This document shows positions 41,389 to 51,976 of a DNA stretch of 64,000 nt, in pieces. The DNA lies in the NCBI GenBank assembly GCA_001600695.1, contig BCKQ01000001.1, forward strand, positions 2,637,880 through 2,701,879, given 5' to 3'. The position numbers and the translations under genes are program-made. The notes under the pieces were generated by a model. The model was given only the letters and a program-made list of their open reading frames with translations, was not told the origin of the DNA and searched no databases. Positions within the stretch are counted from its first letter, which is position 1. The number at the start of each line of letters is the position of its first letter. The DNA is from Ascoidea asiatica (Eukaryota > Ascomycota > Saccharomycetes > Ascoideales > Ascoideaceae).

Positions 41389-42033
41389 TTAAGCCCGATG
41401 CCATTTCAGAAGAAATGAATGAATTCCAAGAATAACGCTAGTTCTAGTCATGGAACTATTAATATTCGTGGTAAAGAGCTGCAATAATCTTCAGTCAACT
41501 AATTTGATGTTCACTTTTTCCATATTCTATCGTTAAAATGAGCATAAAATATAAGATAATTTTAGGCAAATGATATTTAGTCTGGAATGTTAGTTAATTG
41601 GCTTTGTAGCGTATCCCTGCCACATGTGTTAGGGTGTATAATGTCTTTCGTTCAAATGACCATGCACAATATACAACCTCACTAAGTATATTCTAAATTT
41701 TATATAATATTTCAACTTCTTTCCTAGATTTGAATATTGCGCTGATTGATCTTGCCACTTTAACAAAGTTGCAAGTATTAATCTTCAAAATTCTTGGTCA
41801 TAATTTGGAAATTTGGCTGCAATCAAACTCGATTTCTATTCTTTTATTGATAATTTGAGCTTCAAACAATAAATGACAAGTCTGAAAACAGTACCAGAAT
41901 GACTTTAATAAAATAATAAACGTTAAATTTTAAGATGGCGCTAAATACGACTTAGACAGCAGAACAATAAAACATTTAAATTTATATTTCTCTGAGCTTC
42001 AACTGAAATTAGACATTTAATACATGATGGCAA

Positions 42034-42106
42034 TACTGTATACATTGATGTTGTATTAATCTCAGGTAAGGTTACGTTAATGTTGTACCGTATACATTGA
42101 TGTTGT
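42034..42106. repeat. Direct near-repeat pair, 52 bp apart
   Basis: The 17-base sequence GTATACATTGATGTTGT occurs at 42038-42054 and 42090-42106; with four further left bases (one mismatch) the repeat is 21 bases. A third, partial copy (TTACGTTAATGTTGT) lies between them. Confidence 0.8.
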
Positions 42107-42842
42107 GCTGTGCAGTAAAGTACTCCAATGTTCATTGCTTATTTAATTTTTAACAATGGTACCCTACTTGTTCACACTCCGAGTATTCACTATAGCATTA
42201 AAGCATATCGTATTTGTCCTATTTCATTTAATACATTCTAGTAAGTCAATCTGATTCTTTCTAACAAGTTTAATAAACTAAATTGTCAAAAATACCTGCG
42301 AAAATAAAGTAACATAGATATAAAAAGAAAAAAGTTCTTAATTGCAAAATTATAAAGATGTTACTTTGCCATACTGCTTTGAGTGAGTTTAAACTACTGT
42401 CTTTTTATAGTGTCACTTTTTATTTTTCTAAAAATTTACATTGATTTATTAAAATTTCCTAATCAATTATTTTTTAATGATTTTATACTTCCAGATCCAA
42501 ATCAATTTTTCTAGAAATATTGACGAAGTTCCTTGATTAATAAAACTATTCTAGGCCTCTTAAAGGTTTATTATTTCGAAATAGAACTTTTACGTTTATC
42601 AACAGATCCAATTGAATATTGGAACACCGAATTGATAAACTTAAAATTGAACTATTTCCTATTTTCATTTTAAATCTAAACATCTTCCAGTTACCTTCTC
42701 AAAAAAACATAAAGACACGCTTTTCCTTATTAAATTTTTATTTTTTTTTATGCTATGTTTCGAACATAACTTTATGGCAAATATCTAGCCATTTGTGTTC
42801 TAGAATACACTAAAATACCGTAATATAGGGGGTTAGTCTACA

Positions 42843-42865
42843 ATTTAGGTCGATATTACCTAAAT
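42843..42865. repeat. Perfect 8-bp inverted repeat
   Basis: ATTTAGGT (42843-42850) and ACCTAAAT (42858-42865) flank a 7-base loop CGATATT. Confidence 0.85.
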
Positions 42866-42910
42866 CTAGGCCGAGGATATTTCCTAAAACTAAAGCTATC
42901 TAATTAAATC

Positions 42911-42931
42911 AGGGCTATTTATTATAGCCCT
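42911..42931. repeat. Perfect 7-bp inverted repeat
   Basis: AGGGCTA (42911-42917) and TAGCCCT (42925-42931) flank a 7-base loop TTTATTA, only 46 bases after the previous inverted repeat. Confidence 0.85.
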
Positions 42932-43983
42932 TTAAATTGTCACGGGTAGACCTACTGCTTATTTTGACTGCCATTGTGTATTTGAGTCTGCTGAATAATG
43001 TCTTTACTGTTTGTCTTATGGATTTTCGTTTCAAATAAGGCAACACAGCCACATATTCTAATACTTGAAAAGCAATGATAAAGAGATACAATAAGGCGAG
43101 TTAAGGTCCATACAATCTAGAATAGTAGGGTAAAAGAAAAAAATTGGAAACGTGAATTCCTAAACCAAATGAGCTTTTGTAATACTGTAGCATCACAGAT
43201 ATTAATATTTTCATAAATTGGAATGATCTTAAGTGGTAAAATGTTATTAACGCAAACTAATTTTTATAGAAGAATAAAATCAAATATTATTTCATTTAGA
43301 AAACCAGGAAAAGATGAACATCAAAGATTTCACTTTTGTAAGGATAATTGAACGAAAAGTGCCTTAAGCATTGTTTCGTGTCTTCCTTGAATTACTTAAT
43401 TGACTATTGATAGCTTTTATTTGAAATAAAAAAAAAAAGTCCTTTTCTAATGATTGTAATTGAGATGTCTTTTTCACTAATCTATAACATAATATTAAGG
43501 TAAATTAGATTTTTTTTATTTTGTTGATATCTTGATATTTCTATCGATTTTCTATTTGATTCAGTTGAAGTAAGGTTGTTGACTTACAAAAGCTAACGTT
43601 ACTCCTGACGTTACACCGTGCTGCCGAATGGAGAACAACGTGCCATGCTATGCTCGGGTAAACCAAAATCATTGGATAATTTTTATAATAAGAAAATATA
43701 CCTTTATTTTATAACAGATGTATGATCGCAGAATATCAACACTACACAATTATCTATTCAAAAATATATCCAAAAATATATCTAAGATCTTCAAATGAAT
43801 TGAAATAACAATAATCAATTGATTACAGAAATCAATATTGGAATATGATATCAGTTTAAACTACATAAATTATTACTTACGTATAACTTGAATTCCATTT
43901 CCTTAAAAAACCTTTATTTATTTTTCAAGCCCACTAAAATTCACTTTCTTTTTATTTATCTATAGATTCTTAGTGGTTCAAGC

Positions 43984-45474
43984 ATGAATAATAATCAAAT
44001 TCAAATACAAAATCAAAATAATCAAATAGATCAAAATCAAAAAAGTCACCAAAATCATCAAGATATTCAAAAATTTCAGAAAATACAAGGTATACAGGAA
44101 AAAAAAATAACTGCTAATAGTCCCATAAATCTCAGTTGTTTGAAAAATCAAAATCATCAAATTGATAAATGTAACCAGAGTGTTCAAACAAATAGTCAAA
44201 AGTGTCAAAACAATCTCAACATTCAGAAAAATTTGAAGGAAGTTAAACCTTTCGGTTCTAACTTAAACAATCAATCTACTACTGAAAATATCAATTTACA
44301 AAATAATACAAGTGGAAATGGATCTCAAAATACAAGCAGGAATATAAATAATTTTAAAGGAGATAAAAATATAGCATCTCTAAATAATTCAATAAAATTA
44401 CCAAGAGACTTCAAATCATGCTCTAGAGATGACCTATTGATAATGATTTGTAGAATGATAATATCTTTGATGAAAATCAACGATAATTTACCTTTACCTT
44501 CTTCAATGAATTTGACAAGATTCCATTCAAGAGCTCCTCCAAGTATCTCCGTTTATGATTATTTAAATAGATTGATTAAATATAATTCAATTGAAAATTC
44601 AATACTCCTATCTTCAATATATTATATTGATTTACTAACTTCCGTCTATTCCAATTTTAATTTGAACTCATTGACAGTTCATAGGTTTTTATTAACAGCC
44701 ACAACTATTGGTTCAAAAGGATTATGCGATTTTTTTTGTACTAATAGACATTACGCAAAAATAGGTGGTGTGACTATAAATGAATTAAATATCTTAGAAG
44801 TTGAATTTTTAAGAAAAGTCAATTGGAGAATAGTTCCAAGAAATCTATCAGATGATAACAATAATTTTAAAAACGATGATAAGCCAAATATTTCAAGCTC
44901 AAATGCTAATTCTAATTCAACTATCAACATGCTTCTGAATAAAATTGGTATCGGTGCAGCAAATGAAATATTGAATAATTATTATAGAACTTTAATTGAT
45001 TTTGTGGGTAGTGAGAATTCTATAGACTTAGAATCCAATGACAAGATATGTAAATCTAAAAGTTCGGTAATATATTATTTAGAAGATGAATCCGAGTCTG
45101 AGTCCGAATTAATTGAAGAAAAAGAAATAGACATAGAAGTTCAGAAGGAATTTCATAGGGAAGAAAATTATGTACAAGGAAGAGATGCTGAAGTTCTGCC
45201 AAGCGAAGAAGTAGAAGAAGAAGATAAAGAGGAAACTGAGTTGATACCGACCTCAGAAACTGAGAATAATAATTATATTAGTACATTGCCAGTTAATTCA
45301 AATGATCAGAAGAATAAAATAGAAAATATTGATTGTAAGCCAATTGATTCTAAATCTTTAAAATCGAAAATGAAATCAAATTTAATAATACCGGAACCAG
45401 ATAAACACTCATTTAAAAAAAGAAGATTATTTAACCATGAAGAATATCGCAGTAATCTGAGCTCAAACAAATAA
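43984..45474 (+). CDS. Pho80-type cyclin (Pho80/Pcl6/Pcl7 family)
   Basis: The 496-residue product has a Gln/Asn-rich N-terminal ~140 residues, then a Pho80-like cyclin box: FHSRAPPSISVYDYLNRLIK (about 182-201), SIYYIDLLTSVY, LNSLTVHRFLLTATTIGSKG, HYAKIGGVTINELNILEVEF and NWRIVP (about 289). HYAKxGGVxxxELNxLExxFL is diagnostic of Pho80-type cyclins that activate Pho85. The paralogues differ in target (Pho4 for Pho80, glycogen enzymes for Pcl6/7/10), and I cannot choose between them. The C-terminal ~170 residues are acidic (Glu-rich) and end basic. Three CTG codons occur, none at conserved positions. Start at ATG 43984. Confidence 0.88.
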   Translation: MNNNQIQIQNQNNQIDQNQKSHQNHQDIQKFQKIQGIQEKKITANSPINLSCLKNQNHQIDKCNQSVQTNSQKCQNNLNIQKNLKEVKPFGSNLNNQSTTENINLQNNTSGNGSQNTSRNINNFKGDKNIASLNNSIKLPRDFKSCSRDDLLIMICRMIISLMKINDNLPLPSSMNLTRFHSRAPPSISVYDYLNRLIKYNSIENSILLSSIYYIDLLTSVYSNFNLNSLTVHRFLLTATTIGSKGLCDFFCTNRHYAKIGGVTINELNILEVEFLRKVNWRIVPRNLSDDNNNFKNDDKPNISSSNANSNSTINMLLNKIGIGAANEILNNYYRTLIDFVGSENSIDLESNDKICKSKSSVIYYLEDESESESELIEEKEIDIEVQKEFHREENYVQGRDAEVLPSEEVEEEDKEETELIPTSETENNNYISTLPVNSNDQKNKIENIDCKPIDSKSLKSKMKSNLIIPEPDKHSFKKRRLFNHEEYRSNLSSNK

Positions 45475-46530
45475 ATGACAAACTAAGATGCTTTAAATGA
45501 GTATGAAAATGTAACAATACAATGAAATAATTTTCCAAAAAAATTTTCTGTTCGCTATATCAATATATGCATTTGAATAATCTGCTGAACTTTTTGAAAA
45601 TTTAGTAGAAGTATTATTATTGTGTAATATTGAAAAGAATAGCTGATGAGTTGCTGAGAACATCAAAGCTGAATAGAATAGTGTGTTAAATGCGATAGTT
45701 ATAAAGAGAAGATTTTCAAACAGTCAACTTAAGCTTAAATAAGTGCTAAAAAATGGATTGAAAAATAGGATATGATTAAAAGTGAATTATGCCGGGTAAA
45801 AGTTGAATAACCACTGTATACTAGAATATGCTCAATAACAAATTATCTAATAATGAAATTTTGAATCTTAGTTATTAAATTATTAGTTTCAGAAATCATT
45901 TGAAAAGTCCCTCCTGAAATAAAAATAATAAAAAAGTTTTAATGAAAATAGGGTAGAAAATTGACTCTATTAAGTTAGAATAGATATCAAGAGTATAGTT
46001 GAATACACTAAACGTCAAACATTTTCTGCAATTGAAAGTAGTTTGAATTTTCATATTCTTTTATCAGCTTTACTATAAGCCTTTGGCTATTATATCATAA
46101 TATTAGGAGAGTGGACCAAAAATATGTATTTTCAAATTGAATGCTTTTTACTTCAAGAGAATTGATATGTCCAGGGGATATATTAAAGATGTTTCTATAA
46201 AGATGCTTATGTAAATTTTGATATTTCAACTTTGATTTTTTATAAATATATTTTTCATTCATTCTCAAGCAAACTTTTTTTTCTAAAAAGAAATCATTTC
46301 TACAAATATAATCAAATCAAGTGAGTAAGAATTAATTCAAACCTCATTCAATTGTTTAAGTAAAGCATTTCATGACATTTTTTATCTAAAAATCTATGTT
46401 GTAGTACCCTTCAAGCCGCATCTCAAAATTTCCATTTAACAATCTGTGATTTAACATTTTGCAGGTATCTGCTAAACAACTGAAAACAAATACAATTATA
46501 CTGAATTCTTGAATTAATTTCCATAATTAT
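45475..46530. other. Convergent cyclin/NET1 intergenic region, nothing recognised
   Basis: 1.06 kb between two 3' ends. The sequence is AT-rich but not simple, with no repeat, hairpin or RNA gene that I can support. Confidence 0.5.
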
Positions 46531-48978
46531 TTATTCATATAATCCAATTTTTAGGGAGCTAAAACTGTTTAATCTTTTCGAAGATTTCTCAAGCAAGCTT
46601 TTAGCAACGTCTGGATTTAGAAATCGTTCTTCTCCTATTGTTTCTCTTTTTGAACTCAAGCCTACTAAATCTGGATCGGAAAAGCTTTCATAATCAGACT
46701 CGCTAAGAGAGGAAAATTCGGTATCGGAATTACTACTACTTGATAAAATTTTATTAGTAGGAAATAAAAGATTGGGGTTAGTAACGCTTTTGTTAATAGA
46801 TTTGATATCATTAGTACTTGTGGTTATGGGTTTCCTTAATGAAATTTTCTTTCCTGAATGATTCAGTATATGTTCATGCTTCTCCATTTCAGATGGTGGA
46901 ACTTTTTCTGGGAAAATCTTTTTTCCATTTTCAAAGTTCTTACTCTTGTGTATCTCTGAGTTACTTTTTTCTTTATCAACTCTTGTTGGATTGTCCGTTG
47001 ATGCCAATGATGATGATTTATAGAAAGAAGGATTAAAATCCTTGAATACCATGTTTTGCATTGATTCATGTTTATAGCTTGGTTGAAGAACTTGAACACT
47101 TGATATGTTACACAAGCCCTTTGATGTAGTAGATTCTGTCTCAACCTCAATTGCATTTTTAGTTCTGTTCACCGGAGTTTTGAAGGACTTTTCATCACTT
47201 TCAGATATGCTACTTTCTTCATAACTGCTTTCAATAAGGCTACTTCCACTTTCATGAAGAATTTTTGGGCTTCCATCTCGACTCGTCTCGCCATTTAAAT
47301 CCATATAGTTTTCATTGAATTTGTTACCTTTCTCCAAATCGAAATCATTTTCAGTACTTAAATGACTATTCAATGGAATATCATTATCAAACTCATGAAA
47401 TCCTTTTATTGAGATAGGGTTTTTATAGAAAGTGGCTAGTAACTTTTGATTTGCTTTTTGAGCAGCCATTCTAGGTAGTCTTGTTCTTGCTACTGTTCTT
47501 GGTATTTTCGCCTGTTGGTTTTTGCGAATCTTTGATGATGTTTTCTTGTTTCTTATTTTAACAGAGTGGGGAATTCTCATTCTATTCTCAAACATGTATA
47601 TTATCTCCTCTTTGGAAAAAGTGTCTTCACTTATAATATCATCTTTATTTCTTTCTCTAAGAAAAATCTCACTAACCAATTTTTTTTTATTAGTCGAATT
47701 TCCAATAGGGGTCAACTCCATTTTATGAAAGTCGTTTTCCTCGACTTTATCGGAATTAATTGAAGTCATACTAGAGCTTACGCATTTTAAGCTAGAAGAA
47801 ACTAACTCGTTTGATTTTTCTGATAGCTTAGAATGTTGCACAACTTTAAAATCATTTGATGATTCCTTGAGAGGTAAGCGAAAAGGAGAAGAAAAGTCAA
47901 TAAGTCCTTTTTTAGAAGGGGTCAATTTATTTGATGGATTTCTCAAGTTTGTATTGATATTAGCAGAATTACTTTTGCTTAATCTTTCAACTGATTTAAC
48001 TGGACTATGAGAGATGATTTTGGTAGGACTACTTGTCTGTTGAAAGTTGTTAATTTCTTGACTTATTGCTGGCAGATCGGCTAGTGAGAAAGGATTTGAT
48101 GTTGCTGATGGACTAGTTTTTTTGATATTAAGTTTAGGCAAAATTTTTATGGTTGATTCGGCTTGGGCTTCTTTATATACTTTACTTGCACTTTCATTGA
48201 TATTAATCAGGCCTGGTATTAAGGCGGACTTCTCAGCAATGATACTCTCACCTTCCAAGGTCAACCTCGTACTTTTTATTTCATTGGTTGTTCTATTAAT
48301 AATGGGGAGTTGATTAGTTTTCTTTGATTGACATTGAGCAGATTCTAATTCATTTAATGTTTCCGATGTATTTAAGTTTTCTGTTTGTTTGATTTCTTCA
48401 TCAAGTGATTTATGTTGTTGATTGCCTTTTTCAATTTGGGGGAGCTTCTTGACAGAATCTGACATTCTTTTTCTCTTTATAGTTGAGTTAAATGGGGTTT
48501 CACTGAAGAAAAAACAGTGCGATGATGTTTCCGGATCAATTATTTTTAATTGATTTTGAACCAAAACCCTGACTACATTACTGGACTCAAAAACTTGTGA
48601 AACCACATAATCAGGATCTATATCATTGAAAAAAATATCCTGTAATGAAATTATCGATAGATTATCGTCGTTAGGATAAAGCTTAGCAAATCTAATTGCT
48701 AACTCTTTTGATACCTGTAGTATTGATCGATAAGGATGGGTAATATGCAAAAATTTTCTGAAGCAGAAGTCATCCAAATTTAAGACAGTAGAGGTTAGTT
48801 TGTAAGTAACCCCCAATTCAGTAGACGGTTTTTCAAAAGATGAAATACTAGAATTATTTGTAAATGAAATATTCGGAGAACTCTGTTCGTAATTGAAGTT
48901 AAACTTATTAGTATAACAGTTGGAATTATCGATTACAGGAAAGCCCACTGGTACCACAATCACCTCTAGTTTAAACAT
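46531..48978 (-). CDS. NET1: Net1/Cfi1-like nucleolar anchor of Cdc14 (RENT complex)
   Basis: The 815-residue product matches the Net1/Tof2 family at its N-terminus: MFKLEVIVVPVGFP, then RKFLHITHP, LYPNDDNLSIISLQDI and DIDPDYVVSQVFESSNVVRV (about 78-145). In yeast this part of Net1 binds Cdc14 and rDNA factors, keeping the phosphatase in the nucleolus until anaphase, and also supports Pol I and Sir2 at rDNA. The remaining residues are Ser/Lys-rich and disordered with several Ser-Pro/Thr-Pro sites. Net1 (1189 residues) is longer than Tof2 (771); I prefer Net1 but Tof2 or a pre-duplication ancestor is possible. Start ATG 48978. Confidence 0.75.
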   Translation of the reverse strand: MFKLEVIVVPVGFPVIDNSNCYTNKFNFNYEQSSPNISFTNNSSISSFEKPSTELGVTYKLTSTVLNLDDFCFRKFLHITHPYRSILQVSKELAIRFAKLYPNDDNLSIISLQDIFFNDIDPDYVVSQVFESSNVVRVLVQNQLKIIDPETSSHCFFFSETPFNSTIKRKRMSDSVKKLPQIEKGNQQHKSLDEEIKQTENLNTSETLNELESAQCQSKKTNQLPIINRTTNEIKSTRLTLEGESIIAEKSALIPGLININESASKVYKEAQAESTIKILPKLNIKKTSPSATSNPFSLADLPAISQEINNFQQTSSPTKIISHSPVKSVERLSKSNSANINTNLRNPSNKLTPSKKGLIDFSSPFRLPLKESSNDFKVVQHSKLSEKSNELVSSSLKCVSSSMTSINSDKVEENDFHKMELTPIGNSTNKKKLVSEIFLRERNKDDIISEDTFSKEEIIYMFENRMRIPHSVKIRNKKTSSKIRKNQQAKIPRTVARTRLPRMAAQKANQKLLATFYKNPISIKGFHEFDNDIPLNSHLSTENDFDLEKGNKFNENYMDLNGETSRDGSPKILHESGSSLIESSYEESSISESDEKSFKTPVNRTKNAIEVETESTTSKGLCNISSVQVLQPSYKHESMQNMVFKDFNPSFYKSSSLASTDNPTRVDKEKSNSEIHKSKNFENGKKIFPEKVPPSEMEKHEHILNHSGKKISLRKPITTSTNDIKSINKSVTNPNLLFPTNKILSSSSNSDTEFSSLSESDYESFSDPDLVGLSSKRETIGEERFLNPDVAKSLLEKSSKRLNSFSSLKIGLYE

Positions 48979-49567
48979 TTGCTCTTCTTTATTGCTCCGT
49001 TTAAGAGAGGCTTGCTATAAATGATATTTTCAAATTTTTTAAACTACTATTATTTCTTTGAAAGTTGGATAACTAATTTTTCAGTTTTAATTTGTATATT
49101 GCGTTTAAACAACACTTTTTCTATATTTTATTGGGAATTTCTGTAGCGCGGTACCAAGCCGTGCAACCATGTGGGAACATGGGTAGAGCTCGTGTTTGCG
49201 AGTTGAATTCCTTACGCTATTAGCTTTCTTCTAAATCATGAAATGTGTTCCATCAAAAAATTAGGTTTGGTGAAGATTTAAAGAGAGAAAGCATGGCCTT
49301 CAAGGTGTCATACATTTGATGGGTTTATTGGATAATTTATAAACAACCCTTTACTAATACAATGAAAGTAATTGAAATTTCTAAAAATCTTGGTTGTAAA
49401 CATTTCACGGTTTGAAAGTTAGTATAGCTTGCAAAAAAAAATAGTTAGATTAATAAAATACAAAAGATTGAAAGCAAGATTCACAAAATTTAAAAAGAAA
49501 TGAATAAGTCGTAAATATATATAAAAGCAAAAAAAGAACATTATTTTTGAGAGTTAAAAAACTCAAT
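48979..49567. promoter_or_regulatory. NET1 upstream region with compact GC-rich hairpin cluster
   Basis: The spacer is AT-rich except for about 49140-49220. There, three hairpins follow each other: GCGCGG/CCGTGC (49146-49164), CCATGT/ACATGG (49167-49182) and CTCG/CGAG (49189-49202), within TAGCG (49144) and CGCTA (49215). The ~76-nt cloverleaf-like span has no good T-loop or acceptor match, so it is not called a tRNA. Confidence 0.45.
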
Positions 49568-51976
49568 TTAATCCCAGTCTTTTGAATCCGCAAGGGCAAG
49601 TTTCACCAAATAAGGAACACCATCATTTTTATGAAAGAAAAGTTCTCTTTTAGCATTATCCTCTTTTGATTCACTTCTGAAATCATTTAGCTTCCTATAT
49701 TTTATAACATTATTAGATTTACAATTAAGATCATTGCTTATATTTAGAATAAAATTTGAAAATCTGGGTGCAGAGATACAATGTTCATCTTCTAAAGACG
49801 AAGACACCTCTATATCCATGTCTGGATCGCGAAAGTAATAACTTTCATCAGGTTCACACCTAAAATAATTTGAAATTGGTTGAGATTCGAAAGTTTTGAG
49901 AACTACATCTGATTGTTTTTTCTTTTCCCTTTCAAGAAAACGAATGCTCCTGATTTTATTCTCGTCATTGAAATTGGAATGTGATACCTGTCTAGAGAAA
50001 TGATTTAATGTTTCAGAAAAGTCAACATCTTTCTTCAGATCAATTTCGCGTTTAACTTTGTCAGGAACTTTTATAGGTCTTTCAAATTGTTTGCGCTGGC
50101 CCAGCTCAGAATTTCTAATATTGGTAAAATCAGATTTAGTTAAGGAAACCGACAAATCATTTTTAACTATTAGGTTCTTCGACAACTCATTTGTTTTGTT
50201 TTGCTTAATGGATGTAGCTACTTCATTTTCTTTTCTATTTTTATTTTCTCCAATGTAATCGGGTAAATTTTCTCCTTTTATAATATCTGGGATCAAGTCT
50301 GCAAATTCTGATGGTCTACTATTTATGTTATTCAATGGATTATCTACTTTTTTTGTAAACCCAATAGCAGTTTTTATTTTATGAGAATTTGCAACTTTTG
50401 AATATAATTGCATTTCAGAATCTTTTTTGGGACTTTTTTCCGAATGGGAACCAGTATTATTTATTATATCCTTTTCAAGATCAAGGTCTTCTGATGTTTC
50501 TTCAAATAGCGAATTAAGCTCTTCGGAGTCTGAGTTGAAATCTTCTTGATATAGTACATCAGCTGCCTCATTAATATCAACTAACGTGACAATATTGTTT
50601 GTCTTTTCTGCTTCTCTCGGTATAATTTCGAGCATGTCATCATCTGAAATATTGGTATTATCAAGAGAAGGAAACAAATTCTTGGAGTTGTTATTGAGCA
50701 AATAAACCAATTCATCGGGCTTATCTATGAAATTGCTCATGAAATTATTATTGAATATACTAGGAGAACACCAATAGCCATTTAGTTCCTCGTAATTCTT
50801 ATGAGCACCCGTATGAACAATTTCCAACTTCTTCAATAAAAGTAAATGCTGGCATAAATCAAAATAATAGAGTACATTCTCAAGATGCATTAATGGATCT
50901 TCTCTTTTCTTTCCGAGAAGTCTACTAATAGAGTACCACACAAGACAGGATGAGGAGAGTGATGCATTAATATACCCATCAGAATAACGACGGCATATAG
51001 GAAATGATTTTTTGGACCTTATGTTATCACCAACTGTTATAATAACTTTTTTACATAGCAATTTCAAATTAGGTTTCGTTATATCGTAACTGCCACCTAA
51101 TTTCTGAGCTTTTTTGACTTTTAAAAGTTTATTGGTCGTGATTTTGAACTTCAAAGGAAAACCAAAAAAAGACTTCGAATCTTGAGATGGAAAATAAAAA
51201 GAATTTAGTTGTTTTATTTCAAGTGAAGTAGGCTTAAAATCCAAGTCAGAAAAATCACTCGAAAAATCTAAATTCAAGATACTCTTCAAATGAACATCTA
51301 ACTTGTAAAAGCTAGAAAACTCCCTGGCATCTTTCAATGAAATCCATACGCCTCCCATAATTGTTTTTTCCTCTGAAACTTTTCCTCTCAATTCATATTC
51401 CTTTTTAGCCTTTTTGAAAGTAGTAAGGTTTTCTTTGAATAAAAGTATATCTAATAGCAAGGAAAGTTTGAATTCATTAGAACTTTCTCTCCTTAGTACT
51501 CTTAGACAAGTGTTGGTGTCTAAAGGGACAAACATTTCATAAAACCTAGTCCCACAATATATGGTTACAGAAATCCGGTCAAACTTCAACAACGGAGAAA
51601 GTTCCTCTTGTAAATTTAGTGATTTTACCAACTTTCGAGCATGAACAAGAGAAGCATATTTCTCTTTTTGAAAATTTATACAAAAAATATTTTTTTTGAC
51701 CAAAAGTTTAGCAAACTTTTTTTTATCATATTTTGCAAGTCTCTCAAAAGATGATATTGAAACCCAAGAACCTATCTTTTTTCTTTTTATTATAACTTCC
51801 CTAACTCTAAGAAAATAAACTTCTATATTTGAAGAGATTACATCACTTAAAACCTCCACTATGGATGAATGAGATAAAGCTTCGACCTCATCATTTTTAT
51901 TAGAGAACGTTAGTGTGTTTATATCTTGCTCTTCTTTTTTGACGAAAACCTCTTCTTCAGTTTTACATAACATCAT
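49568..51976 (-). CDS. Unrecognised protein with two tandem APSES/KilA-N-like domains
   Basis: The 802-residue product starts at ATG 51976 (a second ATG follows at once). Residues ~52-135 resemble an APSES domain: IIKRKKIGSWVSISSFERLA, KLLVKKN, KYASLVHARKLVKSL and LSPLL. Residues ~145-240 look like another copy: CLRVLRRESSNEFKL, LRGKV, MGGVWISLKDAREFSSFYKL and LKSILNL. APSES domains are fungal KilA-N-related DNA-binding modules (Mbp1, Swi4, Efg1, Xbp1). The rest is acidic, Ser-rich and low in homology, apart from SNYLRC-like short patches. I found no ankyrin repeats, so it is not an Mbp1-type factor. Function and DNA binding are inferred only. Confidence 0.6.
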   Translation of the reverse strand: MMLCKTEEEVFVKKEEQDINTLTFSNKNDEVEALSHSSIVEVLSDVISSNIEVYFLRVREVIIKRKKIGSWVSISSFERLAKYDKKKFAKLLVKKNIFCINFQKEKYASLVHARKLVKSLNLQEELSPLLKFDRISVTIYCGTRFYEMFVPLDTNTCLRVLRRESSNEFKLSLLLDILLFKENLTTFKKAKKEYELRGKVSEEKTIMGGVWISLKDAREFSSFYKLDVHLKSILNLDFSSDFSDLDFKPTSLEIKQLNSFYFPSQDSKSFFGFPLKFKITTNKLLKVKKAQKLGGSYDITKPNLKLLCKKVIITVGDNIRSKKSFPICRRYSDGYINASLSSSCLVWYSISRLLGKKREDPLMHLENVLYYFDLCQHLLLLKKLEIVHTGAHKNYEELNGYWCSPSIFNNNFMSNFIDKPDELVYLLNNNSKNLFPSLDNTNISDDDMLEIIPREAEKTNNIVTLVDINEAADVLYQEDFNSDSEELNSLFEETSEDLDLEKDIINNTGSHSEKSPKKDSEMQLYSKVANSHKIKTAIGFTKKVDNPLNNINSRPSEFADLIPDIIKGENLPDYIGENKNRKENEVATSIKQNKTNELSKNLIVKNDLSVSLTKSDFTNIRNSELGQRKQFERPIKVPDKVKREIDLKKDVDFSETLNHFSRQVSHSNFNDENKIRSIRFLEREKKKQSDVVLKTFESQPISNYFRCEPDESYYFRDPDMDIEVSSSLEDEHCISAPRFSNFILNISNDLNCKSNNVIKYRKLNDFRSESKEDNAKRELFFHKNDGVPYLVKLALADSKDWD

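Larger units (their letters stand above)
40771..43983. other. Long gene-poor region between ENG1 and the cyclin gene
   Basis: 3.2 kb, the largest gap in the window. Left 400 bp is A-rich on the plus strand (ENG1 promoter). A coding-like remnant on the minus strand occupies 41158-41388. The GGGCTTAAGCCC palindrome lies at 41385-41396. TTAGGGTGT lies at 41629-41637. A 21-base near-repeat recurs at 42034 and 42086. Two perfect inverted repeats lie at 42843-42865 and 42911-42931. ACGTTAC repeats at 43596 and 43608 lie within the cyclin promoter. No intact gene, RNA gene or centromere motif set was found. Confidence 0.5.

Noticed and set aside
41941-42813. Short frames 41941-42135 (minus) and 42619-42813 (plus)
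   Set aside because: The first spans the local direct repeats and the second starts at TTG; neither shows a domain.
49144-49219. tRNA gene
   Set aside because: No canonical GGTTCGANTCC T-arm, acceptor pairing limited to five bases that overlap the first hairpin, and anticodon loop of four bases. No other T-arm consensus was found outside coding DNA.
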